Assembly (NCBI GenBank): GCA_000432255.1
Contig: HF989887.1
Span: 1-27,869, forward strand
Direction: 5' to 3'
Length of the DNA stretch: 27,869 nucleotides
Source: Acholeplasma sp. CAG:878
Lineage (GTDB): Bacteria; Bacillota_I; Bacilli_A; RF39; UBA660
Below the pieces are notes generated by a model. The model saw only the letters and a program-made list of their open reading frames with translations, did not search any database and had not been told where the DNA came from. Below are positions 7,535 to 15,834 of the stretch, one piece after another. Position 1 is the stretch's first letter. Each line of letters begins with the position of its first letter. The position numbers and the translations under genes were made by a program.

Positions 7535-7723
7535 TTAAAATGCAACAAAATATATTATAATAAAGCAAAATATTGCTGGTAATCCTAATAAAGATAGACT
7601 ACCAACTGTTATTACATTAATTGGAATAATTAAATTTAATGGACTAACCAAGAGGTTAAAACCATATAAAGCAAAAGCACTTACAACTATTTTTTTTAAT
7701 AAATTAAATAATTTTTTTAACAT
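7535..7723 (-). CDS. bofA: BofA-family small membrane protein
   Basis: A 62-aa hydrophobic protein with two predicted membrane segments (about residues 10-27 and 43-61) and the family motif IPINVITV followed by a GLPA turn. In B. subtilis BofA restrains the SpoIVFB protease that activates sigma-K during sporulation. The recR-bofA adjacency is conserved. I set the start at the ATG 7723-7721 because AGGAGGC is three bases upstream; a longer reading would run into recR. Its ribosome site is buried in a hairpin (7727-7750). No other sporulation gene is visible, so the role in this organism is open. Confidence 0.8.
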   Translation of the reverse strand: MLKKLFNLLKKIVVSAFALYGFNLLVSPLNLIIPINVITVGSLSLLGLPAIFCFIIIYFVAF

Positions 7724-7726
7724 ATT

Positions 7727-7750
7727 GCCTCCTATTAAAAAATATGAGGC
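7727..7750 (-). promoter_or_regulatory. Hairpin sequestering the bofA ribosome-binding site
   Basis: On the minus strand GCCTC (750-746) pairs with GAGGC (731-727), and TATT pairs with AATA closer to the T-rich loop, separated by one A-G mismatch. The 3' arm is the Shine-Dalgarno of bofA. Translation of bofA is therefore probably low or conditional (temperature, ribosome passage from recR, or a bound factor). Confidence 0.5.
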
Positions 7751-7760
7751 ATATAAGTTT

Positions 7761-8369
7761 TTATTCTTTATTTTCAATCATTTTTCTCTCTTCAAACGCC
7801 ATTTCTAATGTTAGAGCATCTATATAATCTATATCAGCTCCAATAGGAACGCCATGAGCAATTTTAGTGATTTTAACATTACTATTTTCTAATAATTTTG
7901 TTATATAAAGAGAGGTAGCTTCACCTTCTATACTAGGTTTAAGAGCTAAAATGACCTCTTCAATATTTTCATCATTTACTCTTTTTATAAGATTTTCTAT
8001 ATTTAAATCTTCAGGATTAACATCATCTAATGGAGAAATTAAACCATCTAAAACATGATAAACACCATTGAAAAAACCACTCTTTTCAAATTGAATAATA
8101 TTTTTAGGCTCTTCTACAACACAAATTAACTTATTGTTTCTTGAAGTATTTTTACAAACTGGGCATAAATCATCTTCTGATAAATTATTACATATACTAC
8201 ACCTTTTAATTTTTTGCTTTACATCTAATAGAGCTTGAGCAAAAATAGACGAAGTATCAAAATCAAAATCTAACGAACAAAGAGCCATCCTTTCGGCTGA
8301 CTTTTCTCCAACTCCTGGCAATTTCTTGTAACAATTTATTAAGTTTTGCAACGATTCTGGATATAACAC
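7761..8369 (-). CDS. recR: Recombination mediator RecR
   Basis: Works with RecF (also in this window) and RecO to load RecA on gapped DNA. Its 202 aa show the N-terminal helix-hairpin-helix (LPGVGEKSAERMA), a C4 zinc finger (C57, C60, C69, C72) and a Toprim domain (VVEEPKN onward, with the ALKPSIEGEAT stretch). The start is a GTG at 8369-8367 that overlaps the ybaB stop by one base (TAGTG), so it is likely translated by coupling. It sits between ybaB and bofA in the usual dnaX-ybaB-recR order. Confidence 0.97.
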   Translation of the reverse strand: MLYPESLQNLINCYKKLPGVGEKSAERMALCSLDFDFDTSSIFAQALLDVKQKIKRCSICNNLSEDDLCPVCKNTSRNNKLICVVEEPKNIIQFEKSGFFNGVYHVLDGLISPLDDVNPEDLNIENLIKRVNDENIEEVILALKPSIEGEATSLYITKLLENSNVKITKIAHGVPIGADIDYIDALTLEMAFEERKMIENKE

Positions 8370-8665
8370 TAGAATAACCCCGGAATTCCTTTAGTATATT
8401 TTCCCATTTTTTCTTCTAATTCTTGAGCAATTTGTGAATTTGCCTCATTAATAGCAACTAGTAATAAATCCTCTAACATTTCAATATCTTCTTTTTCAAG
8501 AGAATCCATATTTATTTTAACCTCTTCTAAAACATTGTTACCTTTCATTTTAATAGTTACAAATGATTTAGTAACTTCATAAGTTTTATTGTCAATTTCA
8601 TTTTTTGTATCTGACATTTCTTTTTGTAATTTTTGTGCTTGTTTCATCATAGCTTGAATATTCAT
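8369..8665 (-). CDS. ybaB: YbaB/EbfC nucleoid-associated protein
   Basis: A small DNA-binding protein of the dnaX-ybaB-recR cluster; homologues bind DNA as dimers with a tweezer shape. The N-terminal helix MNIQAMMKQAQKLQKEM and the C-terminal MGKYTKGIPGLF tail are characteristic. I chose the second in-frame ATG (8665), giving 98 aa, because AGAAAGGAAA is nine bases upstream of it; the first ATG, two codons earlier, is too close to the ribosome site. Confidence 0.93.
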   Translation of the reverse strand: MNIQAMMKQAQKLQKEMSDTKNEIDNKTYEVTKSFVTIKMKGNNVLEEVKINMDSLEKEDIEMLEDLLLVAINEANSQIAQELEEKMGKYTKGIPGLF

Positions 8666-8679
8666 AATCATTTTCCTTT

Positions 8680-10374
8680 CTAATTATACTCAACAATATC
8701 TCCGAAAATCGAAGCCATATCATCTTGTATCTGTTTTTTTACATTTTTAATAATTAAATTTAAATCATAATTATCTTCAATATATTTAAATTGTGTTTTA
8801 TCTTTATTAAATTTATTTTTTATTATTTCCCATTCATCTAAATTTGTAGATATTACATTATATTTATTATTAAATACAACATTAATTAACTCTTCTATAT
8901 TAACTATATTTTCAATAAATTGATTAGATAAACTATCGGTTTTATAAACAAATATTAATCCCTCATCACTTGCTGCTTTTAACTGACCATCTAATATAAT
9001 TGATGCTGCTCTAGCATATTTATTATCAAGTAAATACTCTTCGATAGAAGATAATTCTTCCTTTACCTCAAGCATTTTCTTTTTATTGAATTTAGATAAA
9101 ATATTGTTTATTCTAACTTTTTTAAATTGTTCTATTTCTACATTTGTTTTTTTATTTATATTTTTAATAATTGTAGTATTACTAACTATCTCTTTTTTAC
9201 ATTCTAATTCTTTATTTTTTTGTTCATTTTCTATAGGTTCTTTTTTTATTATTTCTTTATTTTCTTCATTTTTAAGGTTAACTAAAGGAACAAAATTTTC
9301 TTTTTCCAACATTTTAATTATGTTTATTTCAAATAAAAGTTTTAAATCACCTGATTTTTTTAATTGATTTGCTGTTTCTATTAATAAATTAATATATTTT
9401 ATTACATCTTCTTTTGTAACACTATTTACTACATCATCATATAAATTACTATTTATTTTTTCATTAAAATAATCCGGTGCGGTGAGTTTAAGTAAAACAT
9501 TTCTAAAATACAAAGTCATTTCATCAACAACTTTTAAGAAGTTTTTTCCTTTATTACTTAAATCATCTATTTGTTCAAAAACAGCCTTAGCATCATTATT
9601 TAATATGCTTTTAACTAGTAAATTAATACTTTGTTGAGGAAGAGAACCATTTATATCGTGGACATCGGTTGAAGTTATTTTTTCATCAGTTGAAGCATAG
9701 GCAATCGCTTGATCTAAAATACTTATTGTATCTCTTAGACTACCATCACCTAATCTAGCAATCTCAAAAATAGCATCATCATCAATTTTAATATTCTCTT
9801 TTGAAACAATATATTTTATTCTATTTATTAAGTTTTCTTCACTTATTCTCTTAAATTCAAATTTTTGACAACGAGATAAAATAGTTATAGGAACCTTATG
9901 AGGGTCAGTAGTTGCTAAAATAAAAATAACATGACTCGGTGGTTCTTCTAAAGTCTTAAGTAAAGCATTAAATGCTCCAATTGTTAGCATATGAACTTCA
10001 TCAATAATATAAACTTTATATTTACCAACAGAGGGAACTAAATTAACTTTATTATTTATTTCTCTTATCTCATCTACTCCATTATTTGAAGCAGCATCAA
10101 TTTCAATAATATCAACAGCTTGATTATTTTTTAATTGTGTACAAAATACACACTCGTTACATTTATTATAACCATTTAAATGTTCACAATTAACAGTTTG
10201 AGCAAGTATTTTTGCAACTGTTGTTTTTCCACATCCTCTAGGTCCAGAAAATAAATAAGCATGCGATATTTTGTCATTTAAAATACTATTTTTTAATGTT
10301 TTAACAATTGTTTCTTGACCTACAACATCATCTAGAGATTGTGGGCGATATTTCCTATATAAAGCACAATACAT
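8680..10374 (-). CDS. dnaX: DNA polymerase III subunit tau (possibly also gamma)
   Basis: The clamp-loader ATPase. Its 564 aa have Walker A GPRGCGKT (44-51), a zinc module (C63, C72, C75, C78), the DEVHML Walker B near 127, the SRC motif (LSRCQKF), then a Lys/Glu-rich linker and the tau C-terminal domain that contacts polymerase and helicase. GGAGGT lies five bases before the ATG. An A7 tract at codons 377-378 forms a slippery A AAA AAA heptamer; a -1 shift there would stop six codons later and give a gamma-sized product of about 383 aa. It heads the long operon. Confidence 0.97.
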   Translation of the reverse strand: MYCALYRKYRPQSLDDVVGQETIVKTLKNSILNDKISHAYLFSGPRGCGKTTVAKILAQTVNCEHLNGYNKCNECVFCTQLKNNQAVDIIEIDAASNNGVDEIREINNKVNLVPSVGKYKVYIIDEVHMLTIGAFNALLKTLEEPPSHVIFILATTDPHKVPITILSRCQKFEFKRISEENLINRIKYIVSKENIKIDDDAIFEIARLGDGSLRDTISILDQAIAYASTDEKITSTDVHDINGSLPQQSINLLVKSILNNDAKAVFEQIDDLSNKGKNFLKVVDEMTLYFRNVLLKLTAPDYFNEKINSNLYDDVVNSVTKEDVIKYINLLIETANQLKKSGDLKLLFEINIIKMLEKENFVPLVNLKNEENKEIIKKEPIENEQKNKELECKKEIVSNTTIIKNINKKTNVEIEQFKKVRINNILSKFNKKKMLEVKEELSSIEEYLLDNKYARAASIILDGQLKAASDEGLIFVYKTDSLSNQFIENIVNIEELINVVFNNKYNVISTNLDEWEIIKNKFNKDKTQFKYIEDNYDLNLIIKNVKKQIQDDMASIFGDIVEYN

Positions 10375-10395
10375 TTAGCACCTCCACGCTATTTA

Positions 10396-10404
10396 ATTAT
10401 AGCA
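10396..10404 (-). promoter_or_regulatory. Extended -10 promoter of the dnaX operon
   Basis: TGCTATAAT on the minus strand: a perfect -10 with a TG extension, about 20 bases upstream of the dnaX start. No good -35 hexamer lies 16-18 bp away. The only other transcription signal nearby is the tadA terminator. Confidence 0.6.
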
Positions 10405-10535
10405 CATTTTTGATATATTTATAACAAAATATTTAATTATTGATTGCAAAAAAAACATATATATTACGTATATTTAGTACATTGTTAATAATTAAAAAGT
10501 AATTTAAAATTATATATTTTTTAACTATCATTTAT

Positions 10536-10569
10536 AAAAAAATTCAAAAATATTATATTTTTTTGAATT
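10536..10569 (-). terminator. AT-rich terminator after tadA
   Basis: AATTCAAAAA at 10541-10550 and the complementary TTTTTGAATT form a 10-bp stem, followed by a run of T on the minus strand (A10536-A10540). It is composed almost wholly of A-T pairs, so efficiency is uncertain. The rest of the tadA-dnaX gap (10405-10535) shows nothing but AT-rich sequence. Confidence 0.5.
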
Positions 10570-10571
10570 AG

Positions 10572-11012
10572 TCATTTTCTTTTTTCTTTAAAAAAATCTT
10601 TTAATAATTTAGAACATTCATTTTTTAAAATGCCAGTTTCTATTTTGACATTATGATTATTTTTATTTTCAAAAGCTCTTGAAACACTTTCAACATAACC
10701 AAACTTTTCATTTTTACTTCCATAAACAACCTTTTTTATTCTAGATTGAATAATTGCACCACAACACATCATACACGGTTCGATTGTAACATACATTGTA
10801 CATTCATTTAAATACCAGTTTTTTTTCTTTTTACATGCTTTATTGATTGCTTCAATTTCAGCATGACTTGTAGCTTTATGCGTTTTTTCTTTTTTATTAT
10901 GTCCTCTACTTATGATTTTACCATTTTCGACAATCACTGCTCCTACTGGAACATCTCCACTTTTAAGACTTTTCTTTGCTTCTTTAATTGCTTCAAGCAT
11001 ATATTTTTCCAA
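10572..11012 (-). CDS. tadA: tRNA-specific adenosine deaminase TadA
   Basis: Deaminates A34 to inosine in tRNA-Arg(ACG), needed to read the CGN codons. The zinc and catalytic motifs are clear: H50-A-E52 and P79-C80-M-M-C83. The start is a TTG at 11012-11010 (146 aa): AAGGAGGT lies six bases upstream, and the longer in-frame reading from 11054 would run into the SRP RNA. Only about 30 bp separate it from the SRP RNA terminator and no separate promoter is obvious, so it is probably read through from the SRP promoter. Neighbours SRP RNA and dnaX are those expected in Bacilli. Confidence 0.95.
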   Translation of the reverse strand: MEKYMLEAIKEAKKSLKSGDVPVGAVIVENGKIISRGHNKKEKTHKATSHAEIEAINKACKKKKNWYLNECTMYVTIEPCMMCCGAIIQSRIKKVVYGSKNEKFGYVESVSRAFENKNNHNVKIETGILKNECSKLLKDFFKEKRK

Positions 11013-11040
11013 AATATTACCTCCTTTTTGATAATATAAT

Positions 11041-11118
11041 AAAAAAGCACACACATTTAGAGGCTCTTAAGGCTGCTGAATTCCTTCTCTGACCTAGTTC
11101 AAACATAAATGTTGTGCA
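11041..11118 (-). ncRNA. ffs: Signal recognition particle RNA, small (4.5S-like) form
   Basis: The minus strand contains the conserved SRP helix 8 core: AGGUCAGAGAA, the GGAA tetraloop, then UUCAGCAGCCU. Compared with the usual UCC-GGAA-GGA apex, the three closing pairs are swapped to GAA-GGAA-UUC, a compensated change. The ends pair (GCACAACAUUUA with UAAAUGUGUGUGC) and the 3' strand runs into U6, so the terminal helix doubles as the terminator. The length of about 78 nt means no Alu domain, unlike the ~270-nt B. subtilis RNA. The position between tadA and the origin-proximal genes is the usual one in Bacilli. Confidence 0.9.
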
Positions 11119-11123
11119 TATAC

Positions 11124-11152
11124 ACTATATAACATTTTTGAATTAATTGCAA
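11124..11152 (-). promoter_or_regulatory. Promoter of the SRP RNA
   Basis: On the minus strand: -35 TTGCAA (11152-11147), a 17-bp spacer, -10 TATAGT (11129-11124). The predicted start falls at 11117-11119, at the 5' end of the terminal SRP helix. It probably also serves tadA. Confidence 0.7.
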
Positions 11153-11166
11153 CTTTTATTATATGA

Positions 11167-11182
11167 TGTTTCACGTGAAACA
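11167..11182. promoter_or_regulatory. parS site (perfect)
   Basis: TGTTTCACGTGAAACA is identical to the 16-bp consensus ParB-loading palindrome. It lies about 9 kb from oriC in the gap between the SRP promoter and gyrA, the expected origin-proximal position. It implies a canonical ParB in the genome; the ParB-family gene in this window looks more like Noc. Confidence 0.92.
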
Positions 11183-11390
11183 TTAAACTATAACTTATTA
11201 TAATAATTATAGATATTAATTATGGTTTCACATATCAATGTTTCACGTGAAACTATAATTAAACAATTTTATTATTCTTTAATATGAATTAATTATAGAT
11301 ATTTTGTTATTTAATTCACTATAATAATTTAAACTTATTAGTATTTAATTCACTTTCAAAAAACAAAAAACACAATTTAAATTAATTATG
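11183..11390. other. AT-rich gene-free stretch between the parS sites and gyrA
   Basis: No ORF or RNA gene is supported here. Besides the second parS site it holds two short direct repeats: AATTATAGATATT at 11205-11217 and 11291-11303, and ATTTAATTCACT at 11309-11320 and 11343-11354. A parS half-site (GTTTCAC, 11225-11231) lies just before the second parS. The rest is A/T. Confidence 0.6.
11239..11254. promoter_or_regulatory. parS site (one mismatch)
   Basis: TGTTTCACGTGAAACT differs from the consensus only at the last base. It is 72 bp from the perfect site, centre to centre, so the two form a closely spaced pair. Confidence 0.88.
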
Positions 11391-11418
11391 AAAAGAAGCC
11401 TAATAATTAGGCTTCTTC
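11391..11418 (-). terminator. Terminator after gyrA
   Basis: A perfect 11-bp inverted repeat: AAGAAGCCTAA, a three-base loop, TTAGGCTTCTT, followed by TTC on the minus strand. The gyrA stop codon (11409-11407) is inside the stem. The T run is short but the stem is strong. It closes the recF-gyrB-gyrA unit. Confidence 0.75.
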
Positions 11419-13902
11419 ACTGTTTTCATCAAAATTGTTAATTTTTTCTGAAATCGTTTTAATATCTTCTTCCATTTCTTCAAGAGTTTCTTCTTGTTTA
11501 GCGATAGTTGCAACTGTTGCTACTTTTTGATTATCTTTTAAATTAATTAATCTAACACCTTGAGCAACTCTACCTGTTGTTGATACTTGTTCTAGTGGCA
11601 TTCTTATAATTATTCCATTATTTGTTACAATCATTAAATCTTCTTCACCTGTAACTAGTTTAAAGCAAACTATGTTACCATTTTTTTCTGTTACATTTAA
11701 TGCTTTTACACCTTTACTACCACGATGAGTTTGACGATATTGATTAATATCCGTTCTCTTACCATATCCATTTTCTGTTATAACTAAAACTTCTTCATTT
11801 TCAATTGCAATTTCACAACCAACTACTATTCCATCACCGACATCAATTCCACGAACACCTGCCGCACTTCTCCCCATGACTCTTATTTCTTTTTCATCAA
11901 AACGAATCATACGTCCGTTTGATGAAGCAATTAAGATTTGACAATTACCATCTGTTTTCTTAACAGCAACTAATTCATCATCTTCTTTTAAGTTAATAGC
12001 CAATTTTCCATTAGCTCTGATACTTTCAAATTCTTCTACATTAGTTCTTTTTACTAGTCCGTTTTGTGTACAAAATACAATATATTTACTTTCGTCATTT
12101 TCATTAATAGTTAACATTGTTTTTACTACTTCTTCTTTATCGAGTGGAAGTAAATTAACAATTGGTAATCCCTTAGATTGTCTTGAAAATTCAGGTATTT
12201 CATAACCTTTCATTCTATATACTTTACCTTTATTTGTAAAGAACATTAAATAATCATGTGTTTTAAGTGATAATATATTTTCAACAAAATCTTCTTCGTT
12301 AGTATTCATTCCTTTAATACCAACTCCACCTCTATTTTGAGTTCTATATGTTTCACTTGTCATTCTTTTAATATACCCTTTATTAGTAAGTGTAATTACT
12401 ATATCTTCAACTGGAATTAATGATTCATCTTCAATATATTCAATTGCGGTTGTGTCAATTATAGTTTTTCTAGGTTCAGCATATTTTTCTTTAATTTCTA
12501 ATAATTCTGTTTTTATAACACCTAATATTCTTTCTTCACTAGATAATATTGCTCTTAGTTCTTCAATCGTTTTCAACAATTCAGCTAATTCTTCTAGAAT
12601 TTTTTCTTTTTCTAAACCCGTTAATTTTCTTAAACGCATTTCTAAAATTGCTTCTGTTTGAACATCATCTAAATTGAATTTCTCACTTAATTGTTGTTTT
12701 GCAATAACATCACTTTTTGATTCTTTAATTATCTTAATTACTGCATCTATATTATCTAAAGCAATTTTTAATCCTTCTAAAATGTGTTCTCTTTTTAACG
12801 CTTTATCTAAATCAAATTTTGTTCTTCTATAAATAACTTCTTTTTGAAAATCAATATAATTTGCTATTATATCTCTTAATCCCATTATTTGAGGTTTACC
12901 TTGGTAAAGCATTAAATTATTAATACCATATGTTGTTTGTAAAGGAGTATGTTTATATAAATTATTTAATACTACATTTGGATTTGCATCTCTTTTTAAT
13001 TCAATTAAAATTTTCATTCCATCTTGAAAAGATGTTTCTTCCCTTAAGTCTGCTATTCCATCAATTACTTTATCTCTAACTAATTCAGCTATTTTTGTTA
13101 TTAGTGCTGAAGTATTTACTTGATATGGAACTTCTGTAATAATTATTTCATATCTATCTTTTTTCTCAACTATATCAGCTTTACCACGAATAGTTATTGT
13201 TCCCTTACCAGTATCATAAGCTTTTTTTATTCCACTATTACCTAAAATACTACCGCCAGTTGGAAAATCAGGACCTTTTATAAATTGCATTAATCCTAAT
13301 GTGTCAATATCGTGGTTATCGATATAAGCTACACAACCATCAATTACTTCACCTAAATTATGTGGTGGGATATTAGTAGCCATACCTACTGCTATTCCCA
13401 TAGTTCCATTAACTAATATATTTGGAAATCTTGAAGGTAAAACTTTTGGTTCTTTTCTTGTAACATCAAAATTATCTTCAAAATCAACAGTATCTTTATT
13501 AATATCTCTTAATAATTCCATAGCTATTTTTGATATTCTTGATTCAGTATAACGATAAGCTGCAGCTGTACTTCCATCAATTGCTCCAAAATTACCATGA
13601 CCATCAATTAAAGGATGACGATAACTAAAATCTTGCGCCATTCTTACCATTGCATCATATACAGCAGTATCACCATGAGGGTGGTAGTTACCAATAACTG
13701 CTCCTACTGTTTTTGCACATTTTACATAACCTTTATCTGGAGTAAAACCTGACTCTAACATCGTATATAAAATTCTTCTATGTACTGGTTTTAATCCATC
13801 CCTTAAATCTGGAATCGCACGTGAAATAATAACACTCATTGAATACTCAAGGAATGAATTTTGCATTTCTGATACTATATTACTATTTTCTAATCTATCC
13901 AT
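11407..13902 (-). CDS. gyrA: DNA gyrase subunit A
   Basis: Breaks and reseals DNA during negative supercoiling, as A2B2 with GyrB. In its 831 aa the catalytic Tyr is Y118 (RYTE), and the quinolone-determining region reads GDTAVYDAM (T79 and D83, equivalent to E. coli S83 and D87). The C-terminal wrapping domain has a GyrA box variant QNRGGVG near residue 521, with the usual blade repeats after it; this separates it from ParC. AAGGAGGT precedes the ATG; the gap to gyrB is 12 bp. The acidic tail (NFDENSEEA) is typical of GyrA. Confidence 0.98.
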   Translation of the reverse strand: MDRLENSNIVSEMQNSFLEYSMSVIISRAIPDLRDGLKPVHRRILYTMLESGFTPDKGYVKCAKTVGAVIGNYHPHGDTAVYDAMVRMAQDFSYRHPLIDGHGNFGAIDGSTAAAYRYTESRISKIAMELLRDINKDTVDFEDNFDVTRKEPKVLPSRFPNILVNGTMGIAVGMATNIPPHNLGEVIDGCVAYIDNHDIDTLGLMQFIKGPDFPTGGSILGNSGIKKAYDTGKGTITIRGKADIVEKKDRYEIIITEVPYQVNTSALITKIAELVRDKVIDGIADLREETSFQDGMKILIELKRDANPNVVLNNLYKHTPLQTTYGINNLMLYQGKPQIMGLRDIIANYIDFQKEVIYRRTKFDLDKALKREHILEGLKIALDNIDAVIKIIKESKSDVIAKQQLSEKFNLDDVQTEAILEMRLRKLTGLEKEKILEELAELLKTIEELRAILSSEERILGVIKTELLEIKEKYAEPRKTIIDTTAIEYIEDESLIPVEDIVITLTNKGYIKRMTSETYRTQNRGGVGIKGMNTNEEDFVENILSLKTHDYLMFFTNKGKVYRMKGYEIPEFSRQSKGLPIVNLLPLDKEEVVKTMLTINENDESKYIVFCTQNGLVKRTNVEEFESIRANGKLAINLKEDDELVAVKKTDGNCQILIASSNGRMIRFDEKEIRVMGRSAAGVRGIDVGDGIVVGCEIAIENEEVLVITENGYGKRTDINQYRQTHRGSKGVKALNVTEKNGNIVCFKLVTGEEDLMIVTNNGIIIRMPLEQVSTTGRVAQGVRLINLKDNQKVATVATIAKQEETLEEMEEDIKTISEKINNFDENSEEA

Positions 13903-13914
13903 TATTAAACCTCC

Positions 13915-15834
13915 TTAAATATCCAAATTTGAAACATATTGAGCATTTTCTTCAATGAATTGTCTTCTTGGTTCGACTTCTTCACCCATCAACGTTTCAA
14001 ATACTTGGTCTGCTAACATTGCATCTTCAATTGTTATTTTTCTTAATGTCCTGTGTTCAATATTCATAGTTGTATCACATAATTCTTCTTTGTCCATCTC
14101 TCCTAAACCTTTGTTACGATTAATAACATATTTAGTCGTTGGTGGGAGTGATGCAATATATTCATCCTTTTCCTCATCAGTTAAAACAAATTTAAATGTT
14201 TTTCCATGTGTTATTTTATAAAGTGGTGGTTGGGCGACATAAACATGTCCTTCTTCAATAATAGGTCTAAAGAAACGATAAAATAAAGTCAACAATAATG
14301 TTCTTATATGTGAACCATCAACATCAGCATCAGTCATAATTATAATTTTATGATATCTTAATTTTTCAATATTAAATTCATCACCAATTCCTGTACCAAA
14401 TGCTGTAATCATGCTTCTTATTTCAGCATTACCTAATATTCTATCTAATCTTGCTTTCTCAACATTTAATATTTTTCCTCTAAGTGGTAATATTGCTTGA
14501 GTTTTAGCATCTCTTCCTTGTTTTGCTTGTCCACCAGCTGAATCTCCTTCGACTATAAAAATTTCTGATTCTTTAGGGTCTTTTGAAGAACAATCTGCTA
14601 GTTTTCCCCATTGAGTAGTTAATTCTAATCCACCTTTTCTTCTAGTTAATTCTCTTGCTCTTTTAGCAGCAACTCTAGCACGTGATGCGGTTAGTGCTTT
14701 ATCTACTATTATTTTTGCTTCTTCTGGATTTTCTAATAGAAATCTCTCAAAACCAGTTGCAAAAACACTATCAGCAATTTTTCTTACCTCAGAGTTTCCT
14801 AACCTACCTTTAGTTTGACCTTCAAATTGAGGATTAGGGTGTTTACAAGAAATAATCATTGTTAATCCTTCTTTTACATCATCCCCAGTCAAAGATTCAT
14901 CTTGATTTTTTAAAATATTATTTTTTCTAGCATAATTATTAATTATTCTTGTTAGTGCTCTTCTTACTCCTTCTTCGTGAGTCCCACCATCGTGAGTATT
15001 AATGTTATTAACAAAAGAATATATATTATCAGTATAACTTGAATTATATTGCATTGCAACTTCAAACATAACACCATCTTCTTCACCTTCTAAGTGAATT
15101 ATTTTTTCATGAAGTGGTGTTTTATTTTTATTCAAAAATTTTACATATTCACTTATTCCACCTTCATAGTGAAAAATTTCTCCTCTAGTATCTTCATCAT
15201 CTCTATCATCTCTTAAAGTTAAACACAAACCTTTATTTAAAAATGCAAGTTCTCTTGTTCTAACCTTTAATGTTTCGTAATCGTAAATTGTTGTATCAAA
15301 AATACTATCATCTGGTTTAAAAGTTACAGTTGTCCCTGTTCTATTAATATCACAATCTCCTATTACAGTTAATTTTTGAACTATTTTTCCTCCATTAGCA
15401 AATTTAGTTTCATGAATCTTCCCATCTTTGTAAACTGTTACTGTTACAAAACTAGATAATGCATTAACAACTGATGCACCAACTCCATGTAATCCACCAG
15501 ATACTTTGTATCCTCCGCCACCAAATTTACCACCAGCGTGTAATACTGTATAAACTGTTTCAACTGTTGATATTCCAGTTTTTTCATGAATTCCAACCGG
15601 AATACCACGGCCATCATCTTTTACAGTAATTGAATTATCTTTATTAATTATAATCTCAATATTTTTACAATATCCAGCTAATGCTTCATCAATACTGTTA
15701 TCAACTATTTCCCATACCAAATGATGTAACCCTTTAACATCGGTTGTTCCAATATACATACCTGGTCTTTTTCTAACAGCCTCTAATCCTTCTAATACTT
15801 GAATATCCGATGCATCATAGTGTTCTTTATTCAT
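13915..15834 (-). CDS. gyrB: DNA gyrase subunit B
   Basis: The ATPase and Toprim half of gyrase. Its 639 aa show the GHKL motifs DNSIDEALAG, GRGIPVGIH and GGLHGVGASVVNALS, then the Toprim EGDSAGG near residue 427, PLRGK, and DADVDGSH near 500, ending with the MDKEELCDTTM and RRQFIEENA region. The ATG has GAGGAGATG upstream and overlaps the recF end by eight bases. The recF-gyrB coupling is conserved, but remB, which lies between them in B. subtilis, is absent. Confidence 0.98.
   Translation of the reverse strand: MNKEHYDASDIQVLEGLEAVRKRPGMYIGTTDVKGLHHLVWEIVDNSIDEALAGYCKNIEIIINKDNSITVKDDGRGIPVGIHEKTGISTVETVYTVLHAGGKFGGGGYKVSGGLHGVGASVVNALSSFVTVTVYKDGKIHETKFANGGKIVQKLTVIGDCDINRTGTTVTFKPDDSIFDTTIYDYETLKVRTRELAFLNKGLCLTLRDDRDDEDTRGEIFHYEGGISEYVKFLNKNKTPLHEKIIHLEGEEDGVMFEVAMQYNSSYTDNIYSFVNNINTHDGGTHEEGVRRALTRIINNYARKNNILKNQDESLTGDDVKEGLTMIISCKHPNPQFEGQTKGRLGNSEVRKIADSVFATGFERFLLENPEEAKIIVDKALTASRARVAAKRARELTRRKGGLELTTQWGKLADCSSKDPKESEIFIVEGDSAGGQAKQGRDAKTQAILPLRGKILNVEKARLDRILGNAEIRSMITAFGTGIGDEFNIEKLRYHKIIIMTDADVDGSHIRTLLLTLFYRFFRPIIEEGHVYVAQPPLYKITHGKTFKFVLTDEEKDEYIASLPPTTKYVINRNKGLGEMDKEELCDTTMNIEHRTLRKITIEDAMLADQVFETLMGEEVEPRRQFIEENAQYVSNLDI

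Noticed and set aside
11013..11054. Longer TadA starting at the ATG at 11054
   Set aside because: That ATG is inside the SRP RNA, and the TTG at 11012 has an ideal ribosome site.
13650..13680. Thr79 of GyrA as a quinolone-resistance mutation
   Set aside because: Thr is wild type at this position in some bacteria (for example Pseudomonas aeruginosa) and Asp83 is intact; no basis for a resistance call.
13814..13822. CACGTGAAA inside gyrA as a third parS
   Set aside because: The right half fits but the left half (AATCG in place of TGTTT) matches at only one position; likely a coding coincidence.
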